Below are positions 42,936 through 53,419 of a DNA stretch of 64,000 nt, piece by piece. Location: assembly GCA_031761405.1 (NCBI GenBank), contig JASEVX010000013.1, positions 55,755,640 to 55,819,639 of the forward strand, in the 5' to 3' direction. Positions within the stretch are counted from its first letter, which is position 1; every line of letters starts with the position of its first letter. This stretch comes from Serripes groenlandicus. Lineage: Eukaryota; Mollusca; Bivalvia; Cardiida; Cardiidae. The notes beneath the pieces are model-generated. The model was not told the DNA's origin, did no database searches, and worked only from the letters and a program-made list of their open reading frames with translations. A program made the position numbers and the translations under genes.

Positions 42936-43740
42936 ATACACACGATGTGACGTCACGCGGTGTGACGAAAGGATCGTGGAACAGATACATACAAAAGCAA
43001 TACACACGATGTGACGTCACGCGATGTGACGAAATAGTGGAACGTTTTTCAACAGATACTAACACATAATTATTTAGAAATGAAGTTATATTTTTGATTA
43101 AATTATTGATATAATGAATAGCTTACCTTGAAATGAAGCTATATCGATACAGAAACAGAATTGTTCGTCCTTCTCAGTTAAAATAATATCCGAGGCCAGT
43201 GTAACGAACGATAACTTCAGTTGAAATATTTACAATCATTTTCAAGTGTTTATTGCTTCTCTGTATTGCCAAGATATAAAATTCATGAAATAATGATGAC
43301 AGGTACAAAAGAAAAGTCGACTTACCCTTCATAAAGTCCTTCCAGTGAATGAAATCCATGTGTGACGAGTCAAACTATATTTTCCTACCATTCCTGTCGT
43401 TTTCCTTTTGTTATTTATTTATTACTTGCCTTACAATGACAATACTTTCGTTGAAATGACGTCACATTTGGATGTGTTTACTTCCGGTTGAGAACATATT
43501 ATTTTAAAAATAGAAAACGAGTGCAATTACACGCACATTATCACATATCGGATTCCTTGTTTTCATGCCTTTATCGAGAAGGAATTTAATTTAATTTTTC
43601 CCTCTTGTTCTAAGTATTTTTTGATTTGTCAAAACATACGAATATCGTGTCTGCGGGTTTTACCGGTTACGAAATTAATAGGTTACGATAATTTGTCCGT
43701 CCAGTAAGACCGGAAGCAAAATGGCCGAAAAAAAGTGCTA
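42936..43740. promoter_or_regulatory. Candidate bidirectional promoter: three CREs, ETS and YY1-like sites
   Basis: Perfect CRE palindromes TGACGTCA at 42948-42955, 43012-43019 and 43457-43464; the first two sit in a ~64-bp tandem duplication. An ETS-type ACTTCCGG lies near 43479 and CCGGAAG near 43710, followed by AAAATGGCCG, a YY1-like sequence over a possible ATG (43721). The combination is typical of TATA-less promoters. Function is inferred. Confidence 0.45.
43320..43359 (-). CDS. Possible first coding exon on the minus strand
   Basis: ATG at 43359 opens MDFIHWKDFMK and meets a consensus donor AAGG|GTAAGTCG. It lies about 100 bp downstream of the CRE at 43457. A possible further exon ends at 43130 (TTTCAAG|GTAAGC), but its best frame does not match the phase of this one. 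No family recognised. Confidence 0.25.
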
Positions 43741-43902
43741 TGGGGTTGAGATTTGATATGTGAAAAACAGTAAGATTGTACTGAATTCTCTTTTTTTTTT
43801 AATCTCGTATGATGTGTTCGTACGTGTAACCTATAGGCGTGCTTCGCTCGAGCCTTCGGCTCGAGCTTTCACACTTCCCTTTACTAAGATTTTCCTTATT
43901 GT

Positions 43903-43965
43903 TTTAGTGTATGTTTTCAAAGTCGTCTGCTGCTGGTTTCTTGTACGTGAGAAAGGGTAAGATAA
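43903..43965. mobile_element. piggyBac-like MITE 3' remnant
   Basis: TGTTTTCAAAGTCGTCTGCT through GTGAGAAAGGGTAAG. Confidence 0.6.
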
Positions 43966-44139
43966 GTTTTGTTTGAGGTTGTACGCCTTTTTCAACAGTA
44001 TTTTAGTCAAATCACGGCTACACAACACCTATAACAAACCTGTACTAGTCTGGGCTTCGACTTTTTTCTGCCGAAGCCGACGCGTCTGAACGATATTGTC
44101 ACTGAGACCGGCATGTATTTCAGAAGTATCGGACACAAA

Positions 44140-44560
44140 ATAATCACAGCTAAATATGCATGCTAGACTGATTATAATTATGTTGCACTGCATATAGGCG
44201 GATGAAAAGTTTTTTACAATCTACATAATAAGTTTGAAAAGTTGATGCATTGGTAAATATGTGGACAAAATTGGAGGAAAAGCTAAAACACAAAAACAAA
44301 AATAGCCCCGCAAGATGACATGAAGTATAGGACAAACAATAATCACAGCTAAATGTAATATGCAAGCTAGAATTATATTTTTTTGCAATGCACATCGGCA
44401 GATCAAACGTTTTTTACGATCTACATGATAAGTTTGAAAAGTTGATACATTGATAAGTATGCGGAAATTATCGAGTGAACAAAAATAATTGAAAAGGAGA
44501 AAAAACTTAAGAAATAGCAAGATGACATGCTTTCTGTGCATTGCACATTTGTAGATCGCA
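44140..44560 (-). repeat. Tandem repeat, ~195-bp unit, just over two copies
   Basis: Units share AATCACAGCTAAAT, ATAAGTTTGAAAAGTTGATR-type and CGATCTACATGATAAG phrases, at about 44140-44340 and 44340-44540, with a partial third. Leu/Phe-rich frames on the minus strand are by-products. Confidence 0.65.
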
Positions 44561-44854
44561 AGATATTTACATACAAAGGGAGAAAACTCTTAAAAACAAT
44601 TACGCTAGAGTTGTGATTTTTTTGCACTTCACTGCTGCAACCTAAACTTCGCTCGCTTGTATATTTGTTTGATGACTGTCCCATACAGTTCGGCTCATAT
44701 AAACCTTTGCTACAGCTAATCAAAGGTCGCTCACAAAATCGTTGGGTATAAAACAGGTAGGATAACCCATATAAATCTGCTCGCCAAATAGTTAATTCTG
44801 AAAGGCGAGGGTAAATAAACCAAACATTAAATAAATAATATAATAAACGAGTAA

Positions 44855-45296
44855 AAGAAGCAAAACGAGCAATTTCTCCTTTTTCACGATGTTCTCAAAA
44901 GTCTTCTGCCGCAGAAGCGTCTTTAGGTGGGAAAGGGTTAATAAAGCATGTGGAAAGACCCATCGCTTGTAAAATATGTATGATGTTATTAAAATGGCAA
45001 AATCAAACACTTATACTTGATTTGGAATAGGGAAAACATGTTTAAACTACAAATCCTTAATTTGTTGTTTAATCCTGTACCACTTACAGACGCATATTGA
45101 CGTGCAGACCACTTTTGAAAACATTGCGACAAAAGTAGAAATTGCTCATGTTGAACCATTTCTCCTTTAAATAGCCACAATGTCTTAACTCTATTTTTCA
45201 ATAGTTATACTTTTATTTTTTAGAGAGTATCACTATTTTTATGTAAATGTTTGCGAAGTCGTCTGCTGCAGATTTCTTGTATGTGGGAAAGCGTTA
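44855..45296. mobile_element. piggyBac-like MITE fragment and diverged copy
   Basis: A 3' fragment at 44860-44942 (GAGCAATTTCTCC to GTGGGAAAGGGTTAA) and a diverged copy at 45069-45296 (TTAATCCTGTACCACTTACAG to GTGGGAAAGCGTTA). Confidence 0.65.
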
Positions 45297-45579
45297 CAAA
45301 GTTTATGACGACGCACAAAAGGTCACACCCGTAAAGGGTTATTTCTATTTCAATACTTGAATTACCTTGACATATATAAGAATCATTGAAGGAAAGATTA
45401 AGATTTTGTAATTGTCCTTTTTTGTTGTTTTGCTGACAATAGGTATTAACGGTAACCCTAGCAACGAACCATAACAAAATACTCTATTACCTTCCTTCAT
45501 AATATTTTTTTTTTTAATTTTAAAGTACAAGTGAGAATTATGAAAATAACATATTTTAACTATTTCCAACATTCATCAA

Positions 45580-45830
45580 ATCTTCAGCAGACGACTTTGA
45601 AATAATATAAGCAAAAATATAAACATTATCTTGAAATGATAGTATAATTATGTGAATATAGCTGAAAATATCGTGTCAAAAGGAGCACTCGCTCATATTC
45701 AGAGAAGTAAATATTGCAGAAAGGGTAGAAATTGTTCACAGTGGCTATTTATCGTTTTCTTGCAAGTTTTTCATAAAAAATGGTCTGCATCAATGGCGTA
45801 TTTACATATATATTAGGAAAAAGATTAAAC
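45580..45830. mobile_element. piggyBac-like MITE, old copy
   Basis: CAGCAGACGACTTTGAAA to a decayed right end. The centre has lost its symmetry. Confidence 0.5.
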
Positions 45831-45838
45831 ACAATTAA

Positions 45839-46093
45839 TGAGCCGTTCCACGGGAAAACCAACATTATGGACTCTGCGTAATGTATTGATCCAGAACAAC
45901 CTGCGCAATCCGCTCAGGCTGGTCCGGGCCGACACATTCCGTATCAGGGGGATAGAGGTTTAGAGTAATGATTCCTGAAACAGAAAATATACAGGAGGCG
46001 AACAGTGTCTGTCCGGGTTAGCTTGCTCGGCTGATTCAGGTCAATACTTTACGCAGAGTCCACACTGTTGGTTTTCTCGTGACACGTGCTCAA
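45839..46093. mobile_element. GAGCCG-ended foldback MITE
   Basis: ATGAGCCGTTCCACGGGAAA left, TTGGTTTTCTCGTGACACG right. Internal CCTGAAACAGAAAATATACA as in the other copies. Confidence 0.78.
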
Positions 46094-46262
46094 ATGATCT
46101 TCTACACGAGGCTAGTTCTCCTTTTTCTGAGATTCACGCTTTCTAACACAGAGTGGAAATGGGAGTAAAGTTGTTCGATGAAGCGGCGTCTCCATGAGGA
46201 AAAAGGTGTCAGTCAGCCAATGGGGTTCTTCAAGTAGGAAATGTAATAACTGGATTAAAGGA

Positions 46263-46600
46263 TTAACCCTTTACCACATGCAGACGCATTTTGACGCCCC
46301 CGCAGTGGAATTATTTTCATAAACGAGTAGTTAATCATTCTGTGACTTTAATTTTAACATATTCAATAATTAAACCTTTCTTACATTACACTTATCTGTA
46401 GCAGACGACTTTGAAATAATCTTGACATACATACGAAAAATATCTATAAATGAAAGTTTATATATCGAAAAAAGATGAAAATATTGGGTTAAAGGGAGAA
46501 ATTGCTCTTATTGAGGGATCTCCCCTTTTCACAATATTTTCAAAATATAGTCTGCTGCAGAGGCGTTGGAAACCGTCTATATGAGGGAAAGGGTTATAGA
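46263..46600. mobile_element. piggyBac-like MITE fragment and copy
   Basis: A 5' fragment (46263-46315, TTAACCCTTTACCACATG) and a copy at 46370-46598 with GTCTGCTGCAGAGGCGTTGG and GAGGGAAAGGGTTAT. Confidence 0.65.
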
Positions 46601-46872
46601 GTTTTCCACATTCTGTCTAGGTGTTTTCAAGTCGTCTACAGTGATTATGTTGGAAAGTGTTACAACTCTTTCCCTATTTTGTTTTATCCTTTATTTCATT
46701 CATATTAATGAAGACAATATAAATATACACATTGCATTGAAAAGGAAAGACATACAAAATAACCGTACACTTCAAAATAACTATTATAAACTTCTGCTAC
46801 TAGTCGTTATAAACCGAGAGCTTTTTAAACGCGACACTGAATATAGAAATCGGACTTTTAAAAAAAAAAAAT

Positions 46873-47122
46873 ATGAGCCGAATTACGAGAAAACCATCAT
46901 TGTGGATTCAGCGTAAAGTATCGGCCCGGATCAGCCTAAGCATGCTGTGCGAAAGACACTTTTCGTTTCCTGTGGATTTTCTGTTTCAGGAATCATTACT
47001 CTATTCCTCTATCCCCCTGCCACGGAATATTTTGGCCCTGATTAGCCTGCGCGGACTGCGTAGGCTGATCTGGATCGATACATTACGCAGAGTCCATACT
47101 CACTATCATGGAACAGCTCATA
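46873..47122. mobile_element. GAGCCG-ended foldback MITE
   Basis: ATGAGCCGAATTACGAGAAA left and GGAACAGCTCAT right, with AGCCTGCGCGGACTGCGTAG inside. Confidence 0.78.
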
Positions 47123-47136
47123 TTGCATTCCAATCC

Positions 47137-47320
47137 AACATGCAGACGCACAGTGACGCAGGTGTAGCTGGCAACGTTTGAAAACATTGCATGAAAAGGA
47201 GAAATTGCATCAATGTTTTCAACTGTATTCAATAACTATACTTCCATTTTTAGAGTTTATCAATACAATTGCCTAGATGTTTTCAAAGTAGACTGCTGCA
47301 TACTTGTTGTATACATATAT
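47137..47320. mobile_element. piggyBac-like MITE, decayed
   Basis: CCAACATGCAGACGCACAGTG, GTTTGAAAACATTGCATG, and GCTGCATACTTGTTGTATA without a terminal repeat. Confidence 0.5.
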
Positions 47321-47870
47321 CATACTATATATTTCATTTAAATAAACACGTAAAAGAACAATGCCACTTTAGAAGAGATTTATAAGAGAGTAAAACAAGT
47401 ATATCGGTAAAGGGTTAACATGAACATTTGAGGTTATCGGTATGATCAGGTATGTGAAATCCTATATCCCTTCAATAAGGCATTGTCATGTGTTTCCCGC
47501 CAAAATTAATTGGTTGACTTCTGTATTAAATTCCTCCGTTATCTTTATATAAATCATGTGAAAATGGTCAGAATATTTTAAAATTTAATTCCTTGATTTT
47601 ATTGTACAAGTTAAAGAACATGACATAACAAATCTTTATGTAGCATTACATATCAGTATATTACTTATAGCCAATAAACATAAACATTTAAGATAATGCA
47701 AGGTTGTAGCTTTTTCGAGAAGTTCGGATGGAATATTCGACTTTGAAATAAATAAAAATTTAAGTTTTACGTTTTGAAATCATTGGGAAAAGTGAAAGCA
47801 TATAACACAACTTGCTTATGGTTCATGCTGTACACTAATGGGTTTTAGAGATATACCAAGCACCGCCTCG
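47321..47870. other. No gene seen
   Basis: AT-rich sequence; neither repeats of the families in this window nor coding signals are apparent. Confidence 0.4.
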
Positions 47871-48102
47871 GTAGAGTAGTTGTAGTCGTCCGCCTTTGGT
47901 GCAGGAGGTCGCAGGTTCGATCCCCGGCCGGGTCATGCCAAATAATTTAAAAATAGTAGTAATGGCTGCTCTCCTTTGCGCTCAGGGTCGCTGGGTTAGC
48001 ATTACGACTGACTGGCTGGTGTTAGGATAAATGGATCAGTAGTACTGGTAACTTACCCAGGAAACGCCAAGATATGACTGAAAACAGGTTGAAAGCGACG
48101 AA
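47871..48102 (+). mobile_element. SINE family C, full length
   Basis: tRNA-like head with GGTAGAGTAGTTGTAGTCGT, CTTTGGT anticodon-type loop and CAGGTTCGATCCCCGGC; body GTAGTAATGGCTGC, GCGCTCAGGGTCGCTGG; end GAAAACAGGTTGAAAGCG. Confidence 0.8.
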
Positions 48103-48514
48103 ACACACCAAACAACAAATCATTACTTTGTATCGAACGAATATTGAACCAATATGTAATATCATAATTATTTTTTCAAATCTATATATTTTATTATATA
48201 TGCAAAAAAGAATTCCATTTGACGGATCAGAAAACCGTTTGGCAGGTCAAACTATCTTAAAAAACAGTCTATTACATGCATTTTCAGTGTGAAAACCCCA
48301 GACAGTTAAATTGTCAATTCTTTCACACAGAGAAGTAACGATTATGTTGAATACGGAACTAACAACGGTTGAACGGACGATACAGCTCGACTTCGTTTAA
48401 AATGACGGTAAACACTTATTTTCAATGCTATTGGTTGTTCTACGTGTAAAACGCTTAACAATTGTGACACTTGAGGGTTGAAACTGGTTGAATTATATGA
48501 AAGCAAAAAATGAT

Positions 48515-48685
48515 TGTTTGGTATTTTACACCGCTTTCAACAATTGTTGAAATACATCACGGCGTTTCTGGGTAAGTTACCAGTACAACTGGTCCATTTA
48601 TACTGACACCAGCCGTCAGTCAGTCAGTCGTAATGCTTAACCTGCAACCATCACCGCCAAGGAGGGCATCCATTACTGCCATTTT
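48515..48685 (-). mobile_element. SINE family C, head lost
   Basis: TTTACACCGCTTTCAACAAT core, GGTAAGTTACCAGTACAAC, then TAATGCTTAACCTGCAACC. Confidence 0.7.
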
Positions 48686-49160
48686 TGGCTAGACTTATCG
48701 AAGAAAAGGCTAGCTATATTACACGCCTTGGCGTCGGCGTTGGCGTCAACGGTTGCTTCGGCGTCTGCGCCGTGACCGAGTGGTAACCATGGCAAATTTA
48801 AAACCGGACGTGCCGGGTTCGATTCCTGCTCTAGAAAATCAGGGAGTATCGTTGATTAATTAACAGTTTCTACTTTTGCAAATCGAGGGCTTGGCGTGAA
48901 ACAGTTTTAACTTTAACCTATTTTGAAAACCCTGGTTTAGGGGCAATTTTGACCCTTTTGTAAACAATGCAAATTTAGGTGCCATTGCTCAGAACGAGCA
49001 CGAGAACCTACATTTTCATTGTTTACCAAGACTTATAAATACTTTATGGCGAGGTGATTAACCTTGGTAAACAATTGCCAATTTTAGTTACAACCGTTTC
49101 ACGCCAAGCCATCGATCTGTTAGTCGTTCAATGATCACTATCGTTTAGGATCATAGTAAT
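48686..49160. other. Repeat debris with tRNA-like head
   Basis: A TTGGCGTCGGCGTTGGCGTC tract (48735), a tRNA-like GTGACCGAGTGGTAACCATG and GGGTTCGATTCC pair (48773-48825), and an inverted pair around 48895-49110 (GCTTGGCGTGAAACAG versus GTTTCACGCCAAGCC). Confidence 0.45.
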
Positions 49161-49165
49161 ATACA

Positions 49166-49340
49166 TGAATGGGCTAAGTCCATGTGGAAAAGCAGCCAGT
49201 TGCTTGGGAAGATTGTTGTGTGGAGTACTGGTGTGAGAAAATCAGGAAATGCATGAGTAGGTGAACTGGCCGCCGTGATATAACTGAGAAATTGTTAAAA
49301 ACGGCGTTAAACCCCAATCAATCAATCAATCAATCAATAT
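49166..49340 (+). mobile_element. SINE family A, 5'-truncated
   Basis: From GGGCTAAGTCCATGTGGAAA through GCCGCCGTGATATAACTG to the CAATCAATCAATCAATCA tail. The body matches 36019-36262 almost exactly. Confidence 0.82.
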
Positions 49341-49341
49341 A

Positions 49342-49626
49342 CATGAGCCGCGTTTGGCGATGTCGGTTCTTACTGCCTCTCCGGTTTGGTATCTTTCCAA
49401 GTTACATCGAAGGACATAGAGAAAAAACCAACATTGTGAACTCTGCGTAAAGTATCGACCCGGATCAGCATAAGCATGCCGCGCAGGCTAATCCGGGAAG
49501 ACACTTTTCGCCTCCTGTCGATTTTCTGTTTCAGGAATCATTATTCTATACCTCTATTCCCCTGCACAGGCTGATCTGGGACGATATATTACTCATAGTC
49601 CATAATATTGGTTTTCTCGTACAATG
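49342..49626. mobile_element. GAGCCG-ended foldback MITE, disrupted
   Basis: ATGAGCCG at 49342 is separated by about 65 bp from the rest of the left arm (GAGAAAAAACCAACATTGTG); the right arm ends TTGGTTTTCTCGTAC without the GGCTCAT end. Confidence 0.6.
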
Positions 49627-49689
49627 TTTTTATTTATTTTTATTTCATAACATGGTACATATTTTAAACAACATAATAGTTTATCAATG

Positions 49690-50300
49690 TATCCTTTACA
49701 TAATCACAAACGTTACTCATTTAATCCTGGCATCGCGTCAAAGACTGGTGGGGTGAAATCCAAAGTCACAAACTCAATATCTGGTATGTCCGCCTAATGC
49801 ACGTCTGTACACTCTGGTTCGCCTGTCTGAGCTGTCAAGGCTAAATCGTGACTCGTCCGTGAAGAGTATTCCCCCCATAGTCTACGGGTAAACCTAAGGC
49901 GAATTCGACACCATCCTAGGCGTGCAACACGGTGACGTCTTGTCAAAACTGGACGTATTGCAGGACGTCGCGGGCGTATGTTAACGGCACGCAAACGGTT
50001 CCGAACAGTTCTCGGATTAATTATTTGGTGTCCAGGAATAGTTCTAGCCGTCAAACTTGCAGATTGGAAACGGTTAGCACTTACGAAGATGAGTGAGGCG
50101 AATATGGTTGTCTTGTAGACGTGACGTCACACGCGGTGCCCCAGGTCGAGGGTAGTCTATACAGTGAACTTATAGTGTTCGTATGCACACCAACTTTTTG
50201 AGCGACCTCGTTTTGCTGCCTTCCAGCTTGCAGCATCCCGATGGCACGAAAGCTGATTTTCGGTAAGCCGTGGCATCGTAACAATCCAACACAACACAAA
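49690..50300 (-). pseudogene. Tc1/mariner-type transposase fragment, frameshifted
   Basis: Minus strand. The N-terminal helix-turn-helix is recognisable as RAIGMLQAGRQQNEVAQKVG followed by VHTNTI. A frameshift later the second helix-turn-helix reads SLTARTIPGHQIINPRTVRN, then RRPAIRPVLTRRHRVARL, the conserved Tc1 segment before the catalytic domain. Frame breaks and the absence of the DDE/D catalytic half show it is dead. No terminal inverted repeats could be placed. Confidence 0.7.
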
Positions 50301-50680
50301 CTTTCGATATTTTTCCTATTGATTGAATCTTTAACAAATGTTTAATGCTTTTAAACGTGTAAACTTTCGACTGTGTAAAGTGCAAGACCCAATAAACATG
50401 TAAACCGACGTCATCGGCTACTGCACTAACCGCACGTGCGATTCGAGCGAAAAGTTGTACACAGGTTTCGCATAGCATATTGATAACGTGTACTAAATGT
50501 TATGATAATCAAAATGGTATTTTGACTATTAGAGTATCAACATAGCTAAAAGAAAACAATATTTTGGTTATAAATCAGTCAGAGGTTATTCAACTTTATG
50601 TAAATCACATTTTCAACTTTCAACAAAATCATTATTGTCCAATGGGAGCCAACCTCAGTCTTATATATTCATCTGAAATA
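50301..50680. other. No gene seen
   Basis: Flank of the Tc1 relic; a CGACGTCATCGGC stretch near 50407 is the only GC-rich part. No terminal repeat identified. Confidence 0.35.
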
Positions 50681-50724
50681 CTCTGCCCGGCAAGCCGATC
50701 CGATATACTTCCCTTTGACCAAAA

Positions 50725-50915
50725 TGGTAGTAATGGCTGCCTTCCTTGGCGCTCAGGGTCCCTGGTTAGTATTACGTCCGGTTACTGATTGATTTGTTGG
50801 TGTTTTATGCCGATTTCAACATTTTGTTCAGTTATATGAAACTTTCTGATATGAATACAAGTTTCCTGGGTAAGTTGCCAGTACTACTGGTCCTTTTATC
50901 CTGACACCAGCCAGT
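50725..50915. mobile_element. Two SINE family C pieces in opposite orientation
   Basis: 50725-50780 carries GGTAGTAATGGCTGCCTTCC (plus). 50790-50915 carries the tail-first form (TTGGTGTTTTATGCCG to CCAGTACTACTGGTCC, minus). Confidence 0.65.
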
Positions 50916-51417
50916 GATCGTCCCGTCCCGTTCGCCCAAATTCCCAGACCAACTGCTTGTAAACAACTTCTTCCCGACCGCTACTCGATCGTAAAAGACC
51001 CCCACCAGACCGCGTTCTCTTGAACCACCTGTCTATCATTATCCCTGCGACAAAACAACATAGAAAAGCATATTTTACAAACTTGATTATTCCACATTTA
51101 ATCCATACAATGGTACAAAATGGTACAAATATCAACAGGATAAAGTGAATGTACGAATTAAAGATATGAAAAATACCCTCACCACTAAAACAAGTTGTCG
51201 ACCCAAATTCCGTGAACATCCTGTCCTTCTTTGCCTTGTTTTTGAAGTCTTTGCTTGCCTGGTTGTTCTTTGCCTTGTTTTTGAAGTCTTTGCTTGCCTG
51301 GTTGTAGACGCTCTCGTTTTCTTCCACCCAGGCCACACTCCTCAGTGTGTAGTAGTTGAGCGTCCGCCTCGGGTTAGTCAATAAGACCGCAAATGACCGG
51401 ACGCGGCTCATATACAA
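50896..51417 (-). CDS. Uncertain 173-codon ORF with internal duplication
   Basis: Contains NQASKDFKNKAK twice in tandem (a 39-bp duplication) and a hydrophobic segment near residues 85-125. Its last ~10 codons fall in a SINE and its first codons near another repeat. No family recognised; probably a chance frame through repeats, kept because it is the longest frame of this stretch. Confidence 0.12.
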   Translation of the reverse strand: MYMSRVRSFAVLLTNPRRTLNYYTLRSVAWVEENESVYNQASKDFKNKAKNNQASKDFKNKAKKDRMFTEFGSTTCFSGEGIFHIFNSYIHFILLIFVPFCTIVWIKCGIIKFVKYAFLCCFVAGIMIDRWFKRTRSGGGLLRSSSGREEVVYKQLVWEFGRTGRDDHWLVSG

Positions 51418-51431
51418 TAAACACGTGACCG

Positions 51432-51675
51432 CCTTAGTGGTTCTGTGCTAGATTGTCCGCCTCGGATGCGTAAGAGCGCAGGTTCGATCCCCGACCGGGT
51501 CATGTCATATACTTTAAAAATGGAAGTAATGACGGCCTACCGTTGCACTCAGGGTTGCGGGATTCGCATTACGTATATCTCGTTGGTGCCAAGACAAATG
51601 AACCCGTAGTACTGCTAACTTACACAGGACATGACGTGATATAACTGATAATCTGTTAAAAAATGGGTAAAAAAC
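51432..51675 (+). mobile_element. SINE family C, full length
   Basis: Head ending GCGCAGGTTCGATCCCCGAC and GGGTCATGTCATA, body AAAAATGGAAGTAATGACGG, followed by an A-rich end. Confidence 0.75.
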
Positions 51676-53400
51676 ATAAAAAAAAAATATCAAAACAAAA
51701 CCAAACAAACACAAGACATGCCGTTATATAACTGATAAAGTATTATCAAACGCGTAAAAGCCATAAAAACACAGAAACTTTTGGACCCAAAATCGCTCTA
51801 CACAACTTGTTAATAATACGACTCGTTTATAAGACGCATCAGGCAAACACGAGGACTGGGTAAATTCCTCTTTTGGTACCAATCAAATAGTTACTAGCGT
51901 GAATCAGATCTAGCTTTTTGATCAACGTTATATAACAAAAAAACATGTCTTAAGGACTATGTCATTGTCGAAATTAGAAAATGAGTGGTTGGGAACACAA
52001 GTTGAAATTGTCACAATGTAGAGGACCTTAGGCTATGTAAATATTATAACCTGGTCAGAACAACTTTTTTTAACGTTTCTGAAGAGAAATAAATTGAAAA
52101 GGTTAGGTAGGAAATTAATAGGTTATATCAGGATACACCAGTTCGCCTAACATGTGTTTCCTGTCGTTGCTCTATTTTTACGAAGAACACCCGTAAAGTG
52201 TTCGGCGATTTCCGTACGAGATCGGTATTTATTAACAGTACGAGATCGGTATTTATTGGAAGCCGCCAGGAGGCGGCTTCCTGTAGGGATGCTTTTAATT
52301 TCCTTAATATTTCAAGGAGAATATTTAGACCTGCCAGATTTCTCTTTGTCCTTTCTAAGTACATTAACTTAAGGTAATGACTTTTAAAACATCCCTTTTA
52401 CACTCTATATACATGTGTGAGTTTTACAAATTAAAAACAAAAGACAAAGGTCAGTATATTAATTGAATATATGTACATTTGTATTTAAACGAAATTCATA
52501 CTGTATCTTATCTAAACAGTAAACTGAATTGGTTACATGCCTCATACGCTTTTTTTAGTTCGATAGTATGTTAAACCGGGAACCACGAACAAAAGAAGGT
52601 ACCCAGTAAATGTAATCTGTTTCTTGTTAACAGTACACATACATACTTCTATCAAGAGTGAATTGAGTTTGTCATTAGATATCTACTACCCTTGTAATCT
52701 CATCTTGTTAATAAGTTGGGTGATATTGTAAAGGTGTATTTACATGATCATATCCTGTTTAGCGCGACTGTATATAAGGGTATATGCGACTTGAAACTCA
52801 CTTTTGGGAATAAAGAAGATCATGATTAGCAAGCATATTTGTTCAATGTAATCTTGGTCTACATTGTTCGCTATTAAAAACCCACATCTGCAATGTGTGT
52901 ATGTTATGGTCAAAGTGGTCGATTATTTTCTACCTGCTATCATTATTTCATGGATTTAAATATCTTGGACATATTTTAAAGTTGAATATATCTAAATTAA
53001 AAAATAAAAACTGATATTTGTGTATTTTATGGTCAAAGTTATACTCCTTTCAAGGTTATCAAAAGATTATGATAAATACTTGGCGTCTCACAATAATACA
53101 CAGAGGTCAGGCTCTGGTCAACATTGTAGAGTAATAATGATACGTCCCGCGTGGGCAGGCGGCTAACTTGCATCAAGCCAAAACGATATTATTTTCATGT
53201 TAAACATTGTGGAAACAGTAGCCATCACTCAGGATGAGTTATGAGAACTGTCAACCCATTGATTTACAGTGATCGTCTCAAGTCTGGAAGCTTAAACTGG
53301 TACATTGTTACTTTGTTTATGCTTGAGTTTCATAAAGTAAGAGAAATCCATTTCCTTTTAGAGTTGACATCATTTCAGATCTTTTCCCGTTTCTCTGTGG
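51676..53400. other. Gene-free stretch
   Basis: A small direct duplication ACGAGATCGGTATTTATT (52220-52256) adjoins a palindrome GGAAGCCGCC-AGGAGGCGGCTTCC (52258-52282). 53000-53400 may hold eroded upstream parts of the retrotransposon that follows, but no motif is clear. Confidence 0.4.
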
Positions 53401-53419
53401 ATACAATATTGCTCATTTG

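Noticed and set aside
43174..43359. 61-codon unspliced minus-strand frame from 43359
   Set aside because: It runs through a strong GTAAGT donor after 13 codons; if real, only the first 40 bases are likely exon.
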